A DNA stretch of 24,504 nt from DASPXK01 sp035637315. GTDB lineage: Bacteria > Chloroflexota > UBA6077 > JACCZL01. The first letter of the stretch is position 1, and the number at the start of each line of letters is the position of its first letter. Shown one piece after another: positions 21,729-24,504 of the stretch. The position numbers and the translations under genes are program-made. The notes beneath the pieces were generated by a model. That model was not told where the DNA came from and made no database searches. It saw only the letters and a program-made list of their open reading frames with translations. Location of the stretch: NCBI GenBank assembly GCA_035637315.1, contig DASPXK010000191.1, positions 1 to 24,504 of the forward strand. Reading direction: 5' to 3'.

Positions 21729-22733
21729 ATGGTCGCCGATCTGAGCCTGACGCATCGAGCTCCGGCCATTGCCCGGCGAATGGCCGCGGCCGCGAGCAGA
21801 TTCCTGGAGTCGCTCTCCAGCGAGCAGCGCGCCGTCGCCTCCTTCCCGTTCGAGGGCGATGAGAGGTACGAGTGGAACTACACCCCCGTGTCGCGCAATG
21901 GGCTGCTGCTCAAGCACATGAGTGGCCAGCAGCGCCGGGCAGCACTGGCGCTATTCGACGCTGGGCTGAGCGCTCGCGGGGCCGACAAGGCCAGGCAGAT
22001 CATTGACCTCGAGCCGATCCTGCGCGAGACCGAGCGGATCGAGGGAGGGCCCCACCGCTGGGATCGCGACCCGGAGCTGTACTGGTTCAGCGTCTTCGGC
22101 GAGCCGGGTGGCCAGGCGCCCTGGGCCTGGCGGGCCGGCGGCCATCACGTGGGGTTGCATTTCACGGTTGTCGATGGTGACCAGGTGGCTCCGACGCCTC
22201 TTTTCTTTGGGGCCAACCCGGCCTTCGTACGCCACGGCCCCGAAACCGGCAGGCGTACCTTGCCCGAAGAAGAGGACATGGCGCGCGACTTGCTCACAAG
22301 CCTCGAGCCTTCCGAGAGGGCCGTCGCAGTGGTCGACCCGGTCGCGCCGGACGATATCTTGACCAAGAATTATCGGACCGCCGATCCGGCCGCGCCGCCG
22401 CGTGGGCTGCTGTACTCGGCGATGTCGGGTGAGCAGCGCGAGCGGCTGGTCAGGCTGATCCGACACTACGTGGAGCGAGCAGCAGACGAGCTCGCCGGCA
22501 ACGAATGGTCGAGGATCGAGCACGCGGGCCTCGACGCCGTCGCGTTCGCCTGGGCCGGGCCCGCGGAGCCTCGCCACGGCCACTACTATGCGATCAAGGG
22601 GCCCACGTTTCTCATCGAGTACGACAACACGCAGAACGGGGCCAACCATATCCACTCGGTCTGGCGAGACTTCGCCAACGACTGGGGCGAAGACTTGCTC
22701 GCCAGCCACTACGCCAGCGCGCATCGAGCGTAA
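21729..22733 (+). CDS. DUF3500 family protein
   Basis: A 334-aa protein resembling DUF3500 members, whose biochemical role is not established. Seen hallmarks are FLESLSSEQRAVASFPFEGDERYEWNYTPVSRNGL, the turn LKHMSGQQRRAALALF and YWFSVFGEPG. Also seen are WAWRAGGHHVGLHFTVVDGDQVAPTPLFFGANPAFV, LLYSAMSGEQRERLVRLI, and HGHYYAIKGPTFLIEYDNTQNGANHIHSVWRDFANDWG. The conserved His/Asn/Asp cluster near the end may bind a metal or ligand, which is inference. ATG 21729 is chosen because AGGAG (21717-21721) sits 7 nt upstream; the open frame extends back to 21630 without a signal peptide. It is monocistronic, divergent from the peptide transporter. Confidence 0.88.
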   Translation: MVADLSLTHRAPAIARRMAAAASRFLESLSSEQRAVASFPFEGDERYEWNYTPVSRNGLLLKHMSGQQRRAALALFDAGLSARGADKARQIIDLEPILRETERIEGGPHRWDRDPELYWFSVFGEPGGQAPWAWRAGGHHVGLHFTVVDGDQVAPTPLFFGANPAFVRHGPETGRRTLPEEEDMARDLLTSLEPSERAVAVVDPVAPDDILTKNYRTADPAAPPRGLLYSAMSGEQRERLVRLIRHYVERAADELAGNEWSRIEHAGLDAVAFAWAGPAEPRHGHYYAIKGPTFLIEYDNTQNGANHIHSVWRDFANDWGEDLLASHYASAHRA

Positions 22734-22871
22734 GCGGCGCCCCCACAGATCGCTGCCGACAGGCCGCCTTGTCAGGCGCCGGCCAACCTTTGGACGACCT
22801 CGCCCCCGACTACGGTGCTCGACCGGGATCTCGGCGCTCTCGGCCGGCACGGTGCGCTCCCGCGTCGAGCC

Positions 22872-23069
22872 TCAGCCAGGCAGCTCGCGAGCCGCGGCCA
22901 GAAGCTCATCCTCGGACGGGAACTTGCCCGCCCCGGCCAGTCCCTCCGTAGCGCATTCGATGTTCGTCCACCGGACGATGCCATCGCGGTCGATCAAGAA
23001 CTGCCCGGTCAACTGAGGGCCACTGGAGAGGTACTGGGCCTGGATGTCCTTCTGGTCGGTCTCGGTCAT
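22872..23069 (-). pseudogene. C-terminal remnant of an AhpC/TSA-type peroxiredoxin (redoxin) gene
   Basis: The 65-aa frame contains GQFLIDRDGIVRWTNIECA and then TEGLAGAGKFPSEDELLAAARELPG. This is the C-terminal third of redoxin-family proteins, where the chain leads the resolving part of the thioredoxin fold. The N-terminal two thirds with the peroxidatic Cys motif are missing. The frame continues upstream only to a TAG at 23178-23180, with sequence unrelated to redoxins. An ATG at 23069 exists but lacks a ribosome binding site. A gene truncated by deletion or rearrangement is the best explanation. Confidence 0.6.
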
Positions 23070-23423
23070 CGATCCTGATGCGCCTGCGGTTGTGGCGACG
23101 CTAGGGTTCCGTGGGCACAGGAGTGGCGCTGCCGAAGTGTCCCGGTCAACATCCTCGAGCTCGATGATGGACGCTACCTAAATAGTTGTCCGCAATCGGG
23201 CCGATGCCGGCTTGGTTGAGCAGCGGGAGCGAACGCTTGCAGCCCGGGTTAACAGAAGACCCGGCCCACACGCTCTCCACCCGCCACCACCATCCCGCCC
23301 CTGCCACTCGACCCCATGGGGCGGCCGTGCTGCCGCCCAGGCGCGGGTCCCTCGCCTGCAGAGTGCCGCCAACCGGAGCGCGGGATCACGAAGCCGTGCC
23401 AGCAGACCCTCCGTGGTGATCGC

Positions 23424-23429
23424 TAGAAT
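23424..23429 (+). promoter_or_regulatory. -10 candidate for the LivH-type permease
   Basis: TAGAAT (5/6) would start transcription near 23436, about 23 nt before ATG 23459. No clear -35 is present. Confidence 0.35.
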
Positions 23430-23458
23430 GGCGCATGCCGTGCCAGGACGACTGCGGG

Positions 23459-24504
23459 ATGCTCGTCCTGCAGCTTTTGATCTTCGGCCTGACCAACGGG
23501 ACCGTTGTCGCGCTCAACGCGGTCGGGTTTACGCTCGCCTACTCCGTCGCCAGGCAGATGAACCTGGCGCACGGCAACGTCTTCGCCCTAACGACCGTGC
23601 TGGTGTCGAGCCTGACTGGGGCGCTCGGCGTGACGGCAACGGCTCCGGCTCTCGTGCGGGTTGGGGCACTGGTGGTGCTGGCCGGCTGCGGAGCAGCCTG
23701 CGGCGCCACGCTCAACGCGGCGGTTGAACGGCTGGCCTTTCGCCCCTTTCGGATCGGACGCGACCCGCTTGCCCCGCTCGTCGCGAGCGTTGCCCTGTCG
23801 TTTCTTTTGCTCGGCGTCGCGGTGCGATGGCACGCGGCCTACAGCATCCCACAGCCCGGGCACCAGGGCGTCAACCTGCCACTGCTGGCCATGCCCGATC
23901 TGCTGCCGCGTGTCGAGCTCGGTTGGGGCGGCGTGTCGTTCACCTTGAAGGATGGGCTCGTCCTGCTGGTCACCGCCACGACGGTCACTGCCACGGCGAC
24001 CTTCCTGGCCCGCACGAGGGGTGGCCGGCTGCTGCGCGCGGTCGCGCAGGACCCGGAGTTGGCGGCCCTGTGCGGGGCCGACCCGATGCGCGCCCAGACG
24101 CTCGCCTTTGCGCTCGCAGGCGGCCTGGCCGGCTTCGGCGCCGCGATCTTCGCCACCTACTATGGGGGCGCCTGGGGCCAGCACGGGCTGCGCAGCGGGC
24201 TGGCCGCGATGACGGCCGCCGTGCTGGGTGGCGTCGGCAATCCGGGCGGGGCGCTGATCGCCGGTGTTGGGCTGGGTGTCTTCGGCTCGCTCAGCGACTA
24301 CATCCTCGACGCCTACTGGACCCCGGTGCTGATCCTCGTTCTGCTGGTGGGCCTCCTAGCGTTCCGGCCGGCGGGCCTGCTGGGAAGCGGCGGCGTCTCG
24401 GGCTCCGAAGATATCCCATTCTCCCCCTCGGTCCCGACAGTCGCGGCTCAGGGTCTACCTCGGGCCCGCTGGTTGCTGGCCGGCCTCTTGGCCCTCGGGC
24501 TGCT
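23459..24504 (+). CDS. Branched-chain amino acid ABC transporter permease, LivH with likely fused LivM (3' partial)
   Basis: The frame is open from ATG 23459 to the end of the window (348 codons). The first 300 residues are a LivH-type permease: LLIFGLTNGTVVALNAVGFTLAYSVARQMNLAHGNVFAL at the N-terminus, VERLAFRPFR, GRLLRAVAQDPELAALCGADP, GGLAGFGAAIFATYYG and AVLGGVGNPGGALIAGVGLGV. The end VGLLAFRPAGLLG is where LivH normally stops. Here a 35-residue linker leads into a new hydrophobic segment (RARWLLAGLLALGL), as at the start of LivM, so a LivHM fusion is likely. AGGA lies 10 nt before ATG 23459; ATG 23435 in frame is an alternative. Import of amino acids or amides is the family role. Confidence 0.88.
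   Translation, partial: MLVLQLLIFGLTNGTVVALNAVGFTLAYSVARQMNLAHGNVFALTTVLVSSLTGALGVTATAPALVRVGALVVLAGCGAACGATLNAAVERLAFRPFRIGRDPLAPLVASVALSFLLLGVAVRWHAAYSIPQPGHQGVNLPLLAMPDLLPRVELGWGGVSFTLKDGLVLLVTATTVTATATFLARTRGGRLLRAVAQDPELAALCGADPMRAQTLAFALAGGLAGFGAAIFATYYGGAWGQHGLRSGLAAMTAAVLGGVGNPGGALIAGVGLGVFGSLSDYILDAYWTPVLILVLLVGLLAFRPAGLLGSGGVSGSEDIPFSPSVPTVAAQGLPRARWLLAGLLALGL

Larger units (their letters stand above)
22734..23458. other. Gene-poor stretch with decayed fragments
   Basis: No intact gene is seen in these 725 bases apart from the peroxiredoxin relic listed separately. On the plus strand, 23139-23180 reads VPVNILELDDGRYL. This looks like the VPVLELDDGRYL strand-turn of glutathione S-transferases, without any flanking GST sequence. 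The frame that follows is broken. The rest shows no motif, repeat or RNA gene I can support. Confidence 0.45.

Noticed and set aside
21951..22850. 299-codon minus-strand open frame
   Set aside because: It lies antisense to the DUF3500-type gene and has no recognisable motif.
22740..22860. Possible amidohydrolase C-terminal relic (STVVGGEVVQRLAGA, minus strand)
   Set aside because: The match is short, low-information and without any upstream continuation.
23212..23727. 171-codon plus-strand frame
   Set aside because: Its second half overlaps the LivH-type gene in another frame; its first half has no motif.

Overview
This is a high-GC bacterial chromosome segment with short intergenic gaps, many GTG/TTG starts and AGGAGG-type ribosome binding sites. 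It carries lipoproteins with long Pro/Ala/Ser linkers, a type 2 isopentenyl-diphosphate isomerase, a 5-TM sulfatase-like module and intergenic repeat families. Together these suggest an uncultured Chloroflexota-like bacterium. That assignment is inference from style; no rRNA or tRNA gene is visible.

Layout. 1-1642: the tail of a LuxR-type regulator converges on a flavin reductase-like gene, which overlaps fabD. 1643-4214: an 18-unit heptanucleotide array, an orphan NMT1-type binding lipoprotein whose start codon lies in the last repeat unit, and the type 2 IPP isomerase. 4211-8447: two divergent glycoside hydrolases, a GH63/trehalase-like (alpha/alpha)6 enzyme and a GH31/GH36-like TIM-barrel enzyme, with only 10 bp between their starts. 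8512-10994: a NUDIX hydrolase converging on thiE, then an AI-2E/PerM-type permease. 11006-13375 (minus strand): yebC, a Cys-rich unknown and a sugar-phosphate nucleotidyltransferase. 13525-17855: an OmpR-type response regulator, a very large fused histidine kinase/multi-TM/sulfatase-like protein, and a 62-aa membrane protein. 17852-21533 (minus strand): an Opp/Dpp-type peptide ABC transporter (binding protein and two permeases, no ATPases). 21729-22733: a DUF3500-type protein. 22734-23458: a decayed stretch with a peroxiredoxin C-terminal relic. 23459-end: a LivH permease that runs on into what looks like a LivM domain.

Two things stand out. First, the kinase at 14216-17620 is fused in one frame to five further TM segments and a C-terminal alkaline-phosphatase-superfamily/sulfatase domain. 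The usual first metal-ligand Asp and nucleophile positions of that domain are substituted. This suggests an extracytoplasmic pseudo-sulfatase sensor wired to a two-component system. Second, short arrays of unrelated sequence but the same 7-bp period occur at several places: 689, 1722, 1801, 5862, 8951, 17629 and 19751. They repeatedly supply start or stop codons and sit at gene borders. They resemble the heptameric short tandemly repeated repeats (STRR) described in cyanobacteria.
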